Part shown: positions 1 to 6,501 of the stretch, piece after piece
Layout: every line of letters starts with the position of its first letter
How positions within the stretch are numbered: the first letter of the stretch is position 1
Assembly (NCBI GenBank): GCA_012523875.1
Contig: JAAYSW010000080.1
Coordinates: forward strand, 1 to 14,343
Direction: 5' to 3'
From: Clostridiales bacterium
Lineage (GTDB): Bacteria; Bacillota; Clostridia; Oscillospirales; Ruminococcaceae
DNA: 14,343 bases
Notes under the pieces: model-generated
Databases searched by the model: none
What the model saw: the letters and a program-made list of their open reading frames with translations, nothing else
Told to the model about the DNA's origin: nothing
Program-made: the position numbers and the translations under genes

Positions 1-680
1 CCAGCACAGTAACGCTTACATAAATCCTTATTTTCAACAGTTATCTTTAAGCTATTGTTTATATCTTCAGAATTTGAAGAAAAGATAGGAGCATTAACAG
101 TATAGTTAGTATCGAATGTAGCGGCAGTTTCCCTTGCAAGCCCAATTACAGATAGGCAATCGGGTCTATTTGAAGTGATTTCAAACTCAACAGAAATATC
201 ATTTAGCCCTATTGCAGTTTGTATATCCTGTCCAATCTCGCAATCCTCTTGAATTACAAAAATTCCATCTTCAATTGCATATGGAAAATCATGTGTTGTA
301 AGTTTTAATTCACCAAGAGAGCAGAGCATTCCATAACTTTCAACGCCACGTAGTTTACCCTTCTTAATCTTTTTCCCATCGGGAAGTGTTGAGCCATCTA
401 ATGCAACAGGGACAATATCACCAGCACTGATATTTGATGCCCCTGTAACAATCTGTATAGCCTCTTCCTTGTTAACATCAATTTGGCAAATAAGAAGGTG
501 ATCGGAGTCCTCATGAGGTGTAACAGAAAGCACCTTTCCAACAACAACATTGGATATTTCCTCACCCTCAATTTCATAGCCCTCAACTTTAGAGCCACTC
601 ATTGTCATACCATGGCAGTATTCTTTTATGGGGATTTCCTTTTTTATATAATCTGAAAGCCATTTCATAGATAAATTCAT
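1..680 (-). CDS. pheT: Phenylalanyl-tRNA synthetase beta subunit, N-terminal part (cut by window start)
   Basis: The beta subunit of the cytoplasmic alpha2-beta2 enzyme that charges tRNA-Phe. I translated the first 226 codons by hand from ATG at 680. They begin MNLSMKWLSDYIKK, followed by the EMAP/OB-fold tRNA-binding domain (about residues 39-150, with HEDSDHLLICQ, IVTGASNI and GVESYGMLCS), then the start of the B3/B4 editing region (EITSNRPDCLSVIGLARE). This order is typical of PheT. The start is set by an AGGAGG site (688-693) 7 nt upstream; an in-frame ATG at 668 lies too far from it. The gene follows pheS by 40 nt on the same strand with no terminator between, so the two are one operon under the T-box leader. 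About 570 C-terminal residues, judged by normal PheT length, lie outside the window. The identification is firm. Confidence 0.96.
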   Translation of the reverse strand, partial: MNLSMKWLSDYIKKEIPIKEYCHGMTMSGSKVEGYEIEGEEISNVVVGKVLSVTPHEDSDHLLICQIDVNKEEAIQIVTGASNISAGDIVPVALDGSTLPDGKKIKKGKLRGVESYGMLCSLGELKLTTHDFPYAIEDGIFVIQEDCEIGQDIQTAIGLNDISVEFEITSNRPDCLSVIGLARETAATFDTNYTVNAPIFSSNSEDINNSLKITVENKDLCKRYCA

Positions 681-720
681 AAATTTTCCTCCTAAGTTTT
701 AAACTCAATAATGAATCAAA

Positions 721-1740
721 TTAAAATTGTTCCAAGAATCTTAAATCATTCTCATATAAAAGACGCATATCGTTAATATTATATCTTCTCATAGCAATTC
801 TTTCTAATCCAAGCCCAAACGCAAATCCAGAATAAACCTCGCTATCAATACCACAACCTTCAAGCACTTTAGGATGCACCATTCCTGCACCAAGGAGTTC
901 AATATATCCCTCATTTTTGCAAACACGGCACCCCTCGCCATGACAGTTAAAACACATTACATCAACTTCTGCACTAGGCTCTGTGAAAGGGAAGTGATGT
1001 GGTCGAAGTCTAATCTTACAATCATCCCCGTAAAGTCGCTTCATAAGCATTTCTAGTGTACCCTTTAAGTCTGCCATAGTTATACCCTTATCTATAACAA
1101 GTCCTTCAATTTGATTGAAAAGAGGTGAATGGGTCGCATCAACAGCATCAGAACGATAAACACGCCCAGGAGAAATTACTCTTATAGGAGGTTTCTGATT
1201 TTCCATAACATGAACCTGAACGGAGGATGTCTGAGTACGCAGAAGAATATTATCCGTTATATAGAAAGTGTCCTGAGTATCCCTTGCAGGGTGGTCTGGA
1301 GGTAGATTTAAAGCCTCAAAATTATAATAATCATATTCAACCTCAGGACCGTCAGCAATATTATAACCCATACCAATAAAGATTTCCTTAATCTCATTTG
1401 CAACAATAGTAAGGGGGTGTAGCTTTCCTATTTGCTTTGCATTACCAGGCAGGGTTATATCTATTGTTTCATTTCTTATAGCTTTATCCTGTTCAGCCTG
1501 TTTTAAATCCTTCAGTTTGTTTGAAATAGTGCTTTCAATATCACCACGAACTTTATTAGCAAGTTGCCCCATTATAGGGCGTTCTTCGGCAGAAAGCCTA
1601 CCCATTTGCTTTAAAATAGCGGTAACCTCACCTTTTTTTCCTAGGTATTTAACTCTCAGAGAATCAAGCATCTTGATATCTTCGCAGGAAAGAACTTCTT
1701 CCCTTGCAAGCGATTCAATCTTTTCTAATTGTTTTTTCAT
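721..1740 (-). CDS. pheS: Phenylalanyl-tRNA synthetase alpha subunit
   Basis: Catalytic subunit of phenylalanyl-tRNA synthetase: it activates Phe with ATP and transfers it to tRNA-Phe in complex with PheT. The 339 aa match normal bacterial PheS length. A charged N-terminal helical arm (about residues 1-90) precedes the class II aminoacyl-tRNA synthetase core. Visible signatures are HPARDTQDTFYI, the TSSVQVHVM stretch, motif 2 with GRVYRSDAVDATHSPLFNQ, and motif 3 FGLGLERIAMRRY near the C terminus. A C-x2-C, C-x2-C cluster (CFNCHGEGCRVC) sits in the catalytic domain; I recall similar clusters in other Firmicute PheS. GAGGTGG lies just upstream of the ATG at 1740. First gene of pheST, controlled by the Phe T-box leader upstream. 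Firm. Confidence 0.98.
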   Translation of the reverse strand: MKKQLEKIESLAREEVLSCEDIKMLDSLRVKYLGKKGEVTAILKQMGRLSAEERPIMGQLANKVRGDIESTISNKLKDLKQAEQDKAIRNETIDITLPGNAKQIGKLHPLTIVANEIKEIFIGMGYNIADGPEVEYDYYNFEALNLPPDHPARDTQDTFYITDNILLRTQTSSVQVHVMENQKPPIRVISPGRVYRSDAVDATHSPLFNQIEGLVIDKGITMADLKGTLEMLMKRLYGDDCKIRLRPHHFPFTEPSAEVDVMCFNCHGEGCRVCKNEGYIELLGAGMVHPKVLEGCGIDSEVYSGFAFGLGLERIAMRRYNINDMRLLYENDLRFLEQF

Positions 1741-1765
1741 TTAACCACCTCATAAAATTAATCAT

Positions 1766-1795
1766 AAAAATAAAAAGGTCCTGCCCAAATAGGAC
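1766..1795 (-). terminator. Intrinsic terminator within the pheST T-box leader
   Basis: Stem GTCCT (complement of 1791-1795) with AGGAC (complement of 1778-1782), followed by CTTTTTATTTTT (1766-1777). It shares bases 1791-1793 with the 3' strand of the antiterminator, so the two folds are mutually exclusive. The stem is short. Confidence 0.75.
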
Positions 1796-2012
1796 AAGAC
1801 AAGTCTTGTATAAACCACCCATTTTCCAAAGGCAAACACCCTCTCGTCTTTAACGCAGACTTAACGTCACAGCTTACAATTCAACAAACAGAACTTCGGC
1901 ATAGCCACTCGTGAGTGAACTTCAACATTTAACATAATAGGAAAGCTTACAGCCAAAGGCAATCCCTCTCTGAATTATGAATAATAATGTTTACTCTCTC
2001 AGTCATCATGTT
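1766..2012 (-). promoter_or_regulatory. T-box leader (tRNA-Phe sensing) of pheST
   Basis: A cis-acting RNA that reads tRNA-Phe charging and controls transcription into pheST. Read on the minus strand, a specifier loop has AGUAA on one side and UGAAGUUCA on the other; its codon UUC (complement of 1917-1919) specifies Phe. AGAGAG and GGCUGUAAGC follow as the usual AG bulge and distal loop of stem I. The antiterminator is complete: AAAUGGG (1818-1824) pairs with CCUAUUU (1787-1793). Inside that, ACAAGAC (1803-1809) pairs with GUCUUGU (1794-1800), leaving the 5' bulge UGGUUUAU (1810-1817). Its UGGU can pair with the ACCA end of a tRNA with discriminator A, as tRNA-Phe has. The competing terminator is GUCCU/AGGAC (1778-1795). 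Pairings are seen directly; the regulatory logic is established for the family. Confidence 0.9.
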
Positions 2013-2018
2013 ATAATA

Positions 2019-2047
2019 AGTATAAGCAATTTTGAATAAAAATGCAA
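2019..2047 (-). promoter_or_regulatory. Sigma-A promoter of the pheST leader
   Basis: TTGCAT (complement of 2042-2047), an exact 17-nt spacer, then TATACT (complement of 2019-2024). Transcription would start near 2012, at the 5' end of the T-box leader. It stands back to back with the acpS promoter; the two -35 boxes are 10 nt apart. Confidence 0.8.
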
Positions 2048-2057
2048 GTGTTTATTA

Positions 2058-2086
2058 TTGAAGAAACAAAAAAAATATGATATAAT
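2058..2086 (+). promoter_or_regulatory. Sigma-A promoter (extended -10) of the membrane protein-acpS operon
   Basis: TTGAAG (2058-2063), 17-nt spacer, perfect TATAAT (2081-2086) preceded by TGA, an extended -10. Expected start near 2093, leaving a leader of about 22 nt before the ATG at 2116. Confidence 0.85.
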
Positions 2087-2115
2087 TGTGAAAGAAGTAT
2101 ATATGGAGGGTGAAA

Positions 2116-2604
2116 ATGGATATAATTGCAGAGCAAATTGTAGAAAGTGGAGCAAACGAAAATAAATTTCTATATAAAATATTAATTATAGGCTTTACTA
2201 TCGCTATTAGCATATTAGCTTTAATCTTTCTAATGCCTTTAGGGATATTAATAATTGTAGGAATAGTTTTTCTAAGTATGCATTTAATAAAAGGCATGGA
2301 TATTGAATATGAATATTTAGTAGTTAATGGTGAAATTGATGTTGATAAAATAATATCAAAGAAAAAAAGAGTACGCCTATTAACTGTAAAAGTATCATCT
2401 TTTGAAAGCTTTGGGAAGTTCAGTACGGCTGATGATATTGATATGGAAACAACAACCTTTATAGTATCGGATGGAATTTATGAAAATGAATACTATGCTG
2501 ATTTTAATCATAGTGAATATGGAAGGTCAAGGATTATTTTCTCACCAAATAAAAAAGTAATAGAAAGCATAAAACCTTATCTATCAAGGAGAATAGTATT
2601 ATAA
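2116..2604 (+). CDS. Small membrane-anchored protein of unknown function, upstream of acpS
   Basis: I cannot assign a function. The 162-aa product has a charged N terminus, then a long hydrophobic stretch (about residues 21-53, one long or two short membrane segments, with FTIAISILALIFLMPLGIL). The rest is soluble: about residues 60-90 read EYEYLVVNGEIDVDKIIS and then the basic run KKKRVRLLTV, followed by probable beta strands. From memory this pattern recalls a clostridial family annotated as DUF6106; I could not check this. I chose ATG at 2116 because GGAGGG (2105-2110) lies 5 nt before it; an in-frame GTG at 2110 overlaps that site. Its TAA stop overlaps the acpS ATG by one base, so the genes are co-transcribed and probably translationally coupled. 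Confidence 0.8.
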   Translation: MDIIAEQIVESGANENKFLYKILIIGFTIAISILALIFLMPLGILIIVGIVFLSMHLIKGMDIEYEYLVVNGEIDVDKIISKKKRVRLLTVKVSSFESFGKFSTADDIDMETTTFIVSDGIYENEYYADFNHSEYGRSRIIFSPNKKVIESIKPYLSRRIVL

Positions 2605-2954
2605 TGCATGTAGGAATTGATATTATTGAAATTGAACGCATAAAGAATAGCATGAAAAACAATCGTTTTATGAATAGGGTTTTTTCTAATGAGGAATTAG
2701 AACTATTTAGGAAGCGTAAGAATAATCCTGAAACCATTGCAGGTAGATTTTGCGTTAAAGAAGCCTTTGGAAAGGCTCTAGGAACAGGTATTAGGGATTT
2801 TGAGTTAGATGAGGTGACTACTCTTAACGATGAACTCGGGGCACCCCGCATAATTTTAACAGGTAAAGCGTTGGAGATGGTCGGGGATAGAAAAATTTCT
2901 GTTAGCATAAGCCATACAAAGAAATATGCTACTGCGATAGTTATAATATATTAA
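2604..2954 (+). CDS. acpS: Holo-[acyl-carrier-protein] synthase
   Basis: Transfers 4'-phosphopantetheine from CoA to a Ser of acyl carrier protein, making it active for fatty acid synthesis; Mg-dependent and cytoplasmic. At 116 aa it has the usual AcpS length. The N terminus MHVGIDIIEIERI carries the Mg-binding Asp (D6). GRFCVKEAFGKALGTG (about residues 47-62) carries Glu53 and Lys57 of the family's active site. The C-terminal SVSISHTKKYATAIV is also typical, including His104. ATG at 2604 overlaps the stop of the membrane-protein gene; an AAGGAG (2586-2591) sits 12 nt upstream, rather far, which fits reinitiation after the upstream gene. Last gene of its operon, followed by a two-way terminator. 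Firm. Confidence 0.95.
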   Translation: MHVGIDIIEIERIKNSMKNNRFMNRVFSNEELELFRKRKNNPETIAGRFCVKEAFGKALGTGIRDFELDEVTTLNDELGAPRIILTGKALEMVGDRKISVSISHTKKYATAIVIIY

Positions 2955-2960
2955 TACAAA

Positions 2961-2992
2961 AACTGCTGCTTAAATAATAATAGGCAGCAGTT
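2961..2992. terminator. Bidirectional terminator between acpS and the helicase loader gene
   Basis: Inverted repeat AACTGCTGC (2961-2969) / GCAGCAGTT (2984-2992), a perfect 9-bp stem with a 14-nt loop. On the minus strand it is followed by TTTTTGTA, a good T-tract for the operon coming from the right. On the plus strand the tail (TTCTAGTTAT) is weaker. It sits between two convergent genes. Confidence 0.75.
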
Positions 2993-3073
2993 CTAGTTAT
3001 CCTAATTAAATTGTTAATTTAGCTAGTGTTTATGTGGGTAGCCTTTGAAAAATATCCCTACTGATAAATTAGC

Positions 3074-4063
3074 TTAAAACTCACCTTTTCTTTTCTTGAT
3101 ATGACGAATATCGTTCCCCATGAATTTTAAATAATCATACATGGCAAATAGCCTTGAAACAAGCCTAGCTTCATATTTATTCTCTATTTCCTGTGGGGTA
3201 AGATTAGTGTTTATTATTGTGGGCAGGCCCTTGTTCAGCCTTGTGTTAATAATATTATATATGATAGAAACATAAAAGCTTGTATCATGTTCTGAACCTA
3301 AATCATCAAGAATTATGAGATCCGCATCAAGAAGAAGCCCTAATGTATCGGCACCCGTGCTATCACGTCCAAAATGTTCTTTTTCAATTTGACGCAAATA
3401 ATTAATAATTGAATCATAAAGTACATTATATCCTTTTTCAATGACTTTTTCGGCAATTGATAGGGATAAATGGGTCTTTCCAAGTCCAGTATTCCCAAGC
3501 ATGAAAATGCTTTTTGAATCCAATGTAAATCTATGTGCATATTCCATGCAATAGTTTAAAATTTGGGACATAGATTCATAGCAATTTGTTCCTTCAGGTG
3601 AGGTAATGTTCCTATAATAATCAAGATTAAAGGTATTAAAACTGCAAAGTTTAATTTGAGAATGGGAATTAAGCATATTAACAGAAAGCCTGCTAATTAA
3701 TTCTTGAAGGCATTTGCATCTTGAATTTTGCACGAAACCTGTATCGCTGCAAATGTTACATGAATATTTTATATTTAGGTAATCCCTTGGGAAATTATTT
3801 TGCATAAGAAGATTTTCAACCATTTGCTGTGCTTGCAGGTTATGTATTTTTAATGCCTCTATGCGTTTATCCATATTAATTCCACCAGCCTTTATAATAT
3901 TAAAAAGTTCAAGACTGGTATTGGCTAATTGACGGTTTATTTCAATTATTTCAGGAATTTTCTCTTCTGCATTCTTGTAATTATTTTCATAATTTATTCT
4001 TGCATCAAACCTTCTTTTTGCAATAATATCTATAGCTTTGTCATAAATTTTTGAATCAGGCAA
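3074..4063 (-). CDS. DnaC/DnaI-like AAA+ helicase loader
   Basis: Likely loads the replicative helicase at origins or stalled forks. The 329 aa split into a helical N-terminal region, a four-Cys zinc-binding motif (CNIC at 102-105, CKC at 116-118) and an AAA+ ATPase domain. Walker A is GNTGLGKTH (190-198), Walker B is LIILDDLG (249-256), a sensor-like TNL sits at 286-288 and SRLF with a likely Arg finger at 303-306. This order matches Bacillus DnaI. The start is TTG at 4063: GGAGGG (4070-4075) lies 6 nt before it and no in-frame ATG is near. The gene begins 3 nt after the stop of the DnaD gene, whose last codons hold its ribosome binding site, so the two are coupled. IstB-type transposition helpers share the ATPase fold, but there is no transposase here. 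Confidence 0.9.
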   Translation of the reverse strand: MPDSKIYDKAIDIIAKRRFDARINYENNYKNAEEKIPEIIEINRQLANTSLELFNIIKAGGINMDKRIEALKIHNLQAQQMVENLLMQNNFPRDYLNIKYSCNICSDTGFVQNSRCKCLQELISRLSVNMLNSHSQIKLCSFNTFNLDYYRNITSPEGTNCYESMSQILNYCMEYAHRFTLDSKSIFMLGNTGLGKTHLSLSIAEKVIEKGYNVLYDSIINYLRQIEKEHFGRDSTGADTLGLLLDADLIILDDLGSEHDTSFYVSIIYNIINTRLNKGLPTIINTNLTPQEIENKYEARLVSRLFAMYDYLKFMGNDIRHIKKRKGEF

Positions 4064-4066
4064 GGT

Positions 4067-5119
4067 TTACCCTCCATTCCTTGTATTATTTGTAAGATTA
4101 ACAGCGAGAGAATCAAGATCATTTAAATTATAGGATTGTTCAGTTTTATTCTTAAACTTCTTAGATTTAGAGATGCTTGAATCATTTTCATCTACCTTAC
4201 TACGAGTAATTAGCCCATTAGCATACCAGTTATCTAATATACTGTTTATATAGGGAAATGAACGCTTATCAATAGCATCAATAGTTTTTTCATAAGCATA
4301 TTCAATCAAGTCGATACTATATCCTTTTTCCATCCATGATATAATAAATTCATTTTGTTTGGTTGTGGGTTTTCTCTCAAGCCCCAAAGCTCTAGAAACC
4401 TTGCCGGCAAAGCTCCTAGATTCCTGTAAACGCTTTATTTCATTCTGTGCAGACTCAAGCGTGTTTATATCATTTTCTTGCCATGAAATGGCGATAGTTT
4501 CGACATAACGCATATTAGTTTTTTCAATAGAAATACAATATTCGAGTAACATCATTATAACATCAGCCTTGAGACCAACATATTCATAAATCCAAACCAA
4601 TGAGCGTTGTGTGGTATATGTAAGTATATTACTAAGTGAAGCTTCGGCCATAGAAAATAATGCTCTCATCTCCTGTGAACGCTCAAGTTTATGCGATATT
4701 TCTGATGGGCTGATTGGGAACCCCGAGCTTGAACGTTGAGTAAATTTTTTGCCGCTTTCAGCCTTAGCAACCTCTGTTTCAGCAGACTTAACCAGTTCGG
4801 TTTCGCTATTTAATAATTTAGGTGTATCCACAATATTAGCAGTGTTTTGTATATTAGTTGTAGGCGTATCCATGCTATCATCAGGCTTTGATAGGATTCC
4901 AACCTGTTCCCAAAAGCAAAATGCTTCCTCAACATTTTCTTCAGATACCCCAAGTGCTTGTGAAAGATTGGAAATACTATACATCTGGTTATTATTTTTA
5001 AGCATATATAAAAGAACCTTTAATGATGCACCGCTAGCAAGTTTAATATAATCATCCACAATGCTTGACGGAACAGCAAAAACAGAATTCCAATTTTTGA
5101 GATTAACTAAATATTTCAT
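4067..5119 (-). CDS. DnaD-family replication initiation protein with two DnaD domains
   Basis: Primosome component of the Firmicute DnaD/DnaB family, which remodels DNA at the origin and recruits the helicase loader. The 350 aa contain an N-terminal winged-helix-like region (about 1-76), a Ser/Thr/Glu-rich linker (about 78-138), then two DnaD domains (about 141-232 and 238-305). Both carry the YxxxIxxxW motif: YVETIAISW (205-213) and YINSILDNW (290-298). The tail is polar and basic. ATG at 5119 has GGGAGAG just upstream. An extended -10 lies 30 nt before the start. It forms a two-gene operon with the loader ATPase, its functional partner. Two DnaD domains behind one winged helix could equally be called DnaB-like (Bacillus naming), so I give no symbol. 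Confidence 0.88.
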   Translation of the reverse strand: MKYLVNLKNWNSVFAVPSSIVDDYIKLASGASLKVLLYMLKNNNQMYSISNLSQALGVSEENVEEAFCFWEQVGILSKPDDSMDTPTTNIQNTANIVDTPKLLNSETELVKSAETEVAKAESGKKFTQRSSSGFPISPSEISHKLERSQEMRALFSMAEASLSNILTYTTQRSLVWIYEYVGLKADVIMMLLEYCISIEKTNMRYVETIAISWQENDINTLESAQNEIKRLQESRSFAGKVSRALGLERKPTTKQNEFIISWMEKGYSIDLIEYAYEKTIDAIDKRSFPYINSILDNWYANGLITRSKVDENDSSISKSKKFKNKTEQSYNLNDLDSLAVNLTNNTRNGG

Positions 5120-5148
5120 AAAACTCTCCCATGAATTATTTTATACTA

Positions 5149-5178
5149 ATTATATCATAAACAAGCTGAAAAAGCACT
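5149..5178 (-). promoter_or_regulatory. Probable extended -10 promoter of the dnaD-loader operon
   Basis: TATAAT (complement of 5149-5154) preceded by TGA (extended -10). No good -35 lies at 16-18 nt; TGCTTT is the nearest. Start expected near 5142, with a leader of about 22 nt. Confidence 0.6.
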
Positions 5179-5206
5179 ACAAAAAAATTCAAATAAAAAT
5201 AGGAAT

Positions 5207-5234
5207 AAAAAAACAAGACAGAAAATCTGCCTTG
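5207..5234 (-). terminator. Intrinsic terminator downstream of the 6S-like RNA
   Basis: Minus strand: CAAGGCAGA (5226-5234) pairs with TCTGTCTTG (5214-5222), a 9-bp stem with one G-U pair and a 3-nt loop, followed by seven T (5207-5213). It stops transcription ahead of the dnaD promoter. Its CAAGGCAG is also a perfect complement of the 5' strand of the 6S-like RNA closing stem (5446-5453). Confidence 0.85.
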
Positions 5235-5261
5235 ATAAACACAAACTCTTTTGTATTTTTT

Positions 5262-5470
5262 AAAAAAGTAAACCGCCTTGCCGACCATATAGCATATAAA
5301 ACCCGCAATAAGCAGGTGGGTATTCTCCTGACAGTCTCACGCTCCCTTCTTCCACTATTAAAGTGGGAGGTCTGCAATCCTCTGTACAGAGCGGAATTCC
5401 CTTTTATATATGTGTTGGATTATATAAAAACTATACTAACGCGAACAAGGCAGAATGTCTTTTGCTTTTC
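5262..5470 (-). ncRNA. ssrS: 6S RNA (SsrS/BsrA-like)
   Basis: A non-coding transcript of about 209 nt whose fold matches 6S RNA, which mimics an open promoter and binds sigma-A RNA polymerase. Pairings seen on the minus strand: closing stem AAAAG/CUUUU and CUGCCUUG (5446-5453) / CAAGGCGG (5273-5280), then GUAUAG/CUAUAU and AUAUAA/UUAUAU. Next comes a large asymmetric central bubble (CCAACACAUAUAUAAAAG on the 5' side). Its 3' side holds a small hairpin CCUGC-UUAUU-GCGGG (5302-5316), as in Firmicute 6S. Above it GGGAAUUC (5394-5401) / GAAUACCC (5318-5325) opens a terminal arm ending in CCACU/AGUGG (5352-5366). A strong promoter lies directly upstream and a T-run ends the RNA. No ribosome binding site or ORF on this strand. 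Called from structure and context; I could not compare it with a family model. Confidence 0.72.
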
Positions 5471-5476
5471 TAAATG

Positions 5477-5505
5477 TATTATATCATAATATATAAGAAA
5501 AATCA
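5477..5505 (-). promoter_or_regulatory. Strong sigma-A promoter of the 6S-like RNA
   Basis: TTGATT (complement of 5500-5505), exact 17-nt spacer, TATAAT (complement of 5477-5482) preceded by TGA (extended -10). Start expected at 5469-5470, which places the closing-stem strand AAAAG at the very 5' end of the RNA. Confidence 0.85.
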
Positions 5506-5535
5506 ATAGGTAAATTTTAAACTTTTAGTTACGAA

Positions 5536-5865
5536 TTAATTATTGCAGTCGCAATCATCATCACATTCACAACCAACTTCTTCGAACATAGCTTCTAATC
5601 TTTCTAAGAACATTTTTCCTATTTTATCAAATTCATTATCATCATCAATTGAAACTAAAATTTCTTCACCATCAACTATATCAGATTTAAGTATAACCAA
5701 TTCGCCGTCGCTATCCAATAAATCTTCAGCTTCAGGTAGATAAGGCATAAGAGCAAAATAGCGTTGCTCATCAATTTCAATAACATCCATCATTTCGAAA
5801 GTTTCTTCGTTACCTTCTTCATCAACCAATGTATAAAGGTCCGGTGTATAATCTAAATCAGACAT
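5536..5865 (-). CDS. DUF1292 family protein (YrzB-like)
   Basis: A 109-aa, very acidic cytoplasmic protein of the DUF1292 family; function unknown. Family features are an N-terminal half rich in short beta strands with YTLVDEEGNEETFEMMDVIEID, then RYFALMPYL, and an acidic C-terminal half ending in a Cys/Asp tail (CECDDDCDCNN) that could bind metal, which is my inference. In Bacillus the homologue yrzB sits with alaS, yrzL and yrrK; here it stands alone. I chose ATG at 5865 because GGAG (5872-5875) is 6 nt upstream; an in-frame TTG at 5877 overlaps that site. It has a near-consensus promoter and a leader of about 77 nt. No terminator is visible before the 6S-like RNA promoter 30 nt downstream on the same strand. 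Confidence 0.88.
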   Translation of the reverse strand: MSDLDYTPDLYTLVDEEGNEETFEMMDVIEIDEQRYFALMPYLPEAEDLLDSDGELVILKSDIVDGEEILVSIDDDNEFDKIGKMFLERLEAMFEEVGCECDDDCDCNN

Positions 5866-5948
5866 TGTAAACTCCAATCCGCCGATATGGCATACATCTT
5901 AATAAATTTCATGATATTAAATTTAGGTTTTTAACCCTTAACTTTTTC

Positions 5949-5977
5949 ATTATACAATGTTATCAAATAAAAGTCAA
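5949..5977 (-). promoter_or_regulatory. Near-consensus sigma-A promoter of the DUF1292 gene
   Basis: TTGACT (complement of 5972-5977), 17-nt spacer, TATAAT (complement of 5949-5954). Start near 5942. It diverges from the plus-strand promoter at 6037-6065. Confidence 0.85.
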
Positions 5978-6036
5978 GATGAAAATTGTTAACAAAATAT
6001 TAAACAAAATATTTGCAAAATAATTAGAAAAAACTA

Positions 6037-6065
6037 TTGACAAACAACAAAAAGCATGATATTAT
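6037..6065 (+). promoter_or_regulatory. Near-consensus sigma-A promoter reading into a gene-poor 1-kb region
   Basis: TTGACA (6037-6042, perfect consensus), 17-nt spacer, TATTAT (6060-6065) preceded by TGA. Start near 6072. The transcript would run about 1050 nt to the hairpin at 7095-7122 without meeting a normal-length gene. Confidence 0.85.
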
Positions 6066-6172
6066 ATATACAGAGAAACAAAATCGAAAAACCTAAACAG
6101 CATGCAAGCCAAAGAAACAGCTAATCTTAAATATTAATTTTGCATTGTATGAACAAATAATTCTATGCATAA

Positions 6173-6289
6173 GTTAAAACAAAACTGGTAAAAGAAAAGC
6201 TTGGTGCTGCTCAGGTAGAGGGATTAAGGTTTCCTAATGTTTCTGCAAGGGACATAAGAATTAAATACAGGATTCTTCAGCAGGAATAA
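6173..6289 (+). pseudogene. Possible remnant of a coding gene (38 codons, no start)
   Basis: An open stretch of 38 codons ending in TAA TAA. The middle reads KEKLGAAQVEGLRFPNVSAR and the end reads RDIRIKYRILQQE. It looks like protein by composition (charged, few rare runs), but has no ATG, GTG or TTG in frame after the stop at 6170-6172 and no ribosome binding site. An AAGGAGG and a start codon follow shortly, as between adjacent genes of an operon. I do not recognise the family; chance openness of a short frame is possible. Confidence 0.3.
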
Positions 6290-6313
6290 TAAATTTTTAA
6301 GGAGGCGAGTCCA

Positions 6314-6379
6314 ATGGAGAATATAGGCGAAGAATCAGTGGAAGTCATCATTCATGACTCGTCAGTATTTTCAGGGTAG
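6314..6379 (+). CDS. Short ORF with a strong ribosome binding site (21 aa); peptide or truncated gene
   Basis: ATG at 6314 follows a strong AAGGAGG (6299-6305) by 8 nt, the best translation signal in this region. The product is only 21 aa (MENIGEESVEVIIHDSSVFS plus G) and ends at TAG. No other frame carries the protein on, so I see no simple frameshift. It may be the surviving 5' end of a lost gene or a genuine small or leader peptide. CGAGTC (6306-6311) and GACTCG (6356-6361) could pair around the start codon. No homology recognised. Confidence 0.4.
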   Translation: MENIGEESVEVIIHDSSVFSG

Positions 6380-6501
6380 CTAGCTTGTAGTTAATTAAGA
6401 GGGAAATATAAGATTAAACTTTATTCCAAATTTATTTTTATAAAATATTCTTCAAGCCAGTTACATAATGAGTCAAGTTGCACCAATTAAACCTTGTTTG
6501 A

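Noticed and set aside
398..598. Alternative minus-strand frame inside pheT
   Set aside because: The pheT frame is unmistakable and this one overlaps it out of frame.
2110..2115. GTG at 2110 as start of the membrane-protein gene
   Set aside because: The GTG overlaps the GGAGGG that serves ATG 2116, so it cannot be the start used.
5061..5489. Plus-strand open frame of 142 codons across the dnaD-DUF1292 gap
   Set aside because: It begins inside the antisense of dnaD, has no ribosome binding site, and runs opposite to the 6S-like RNA and its terminators; the translation resembles no protein I know.
5866..5877. TTG at 5877 as start of the DUF1292 gene
   Set aside because: It overlaps the GGAG that positions ATG 5865.
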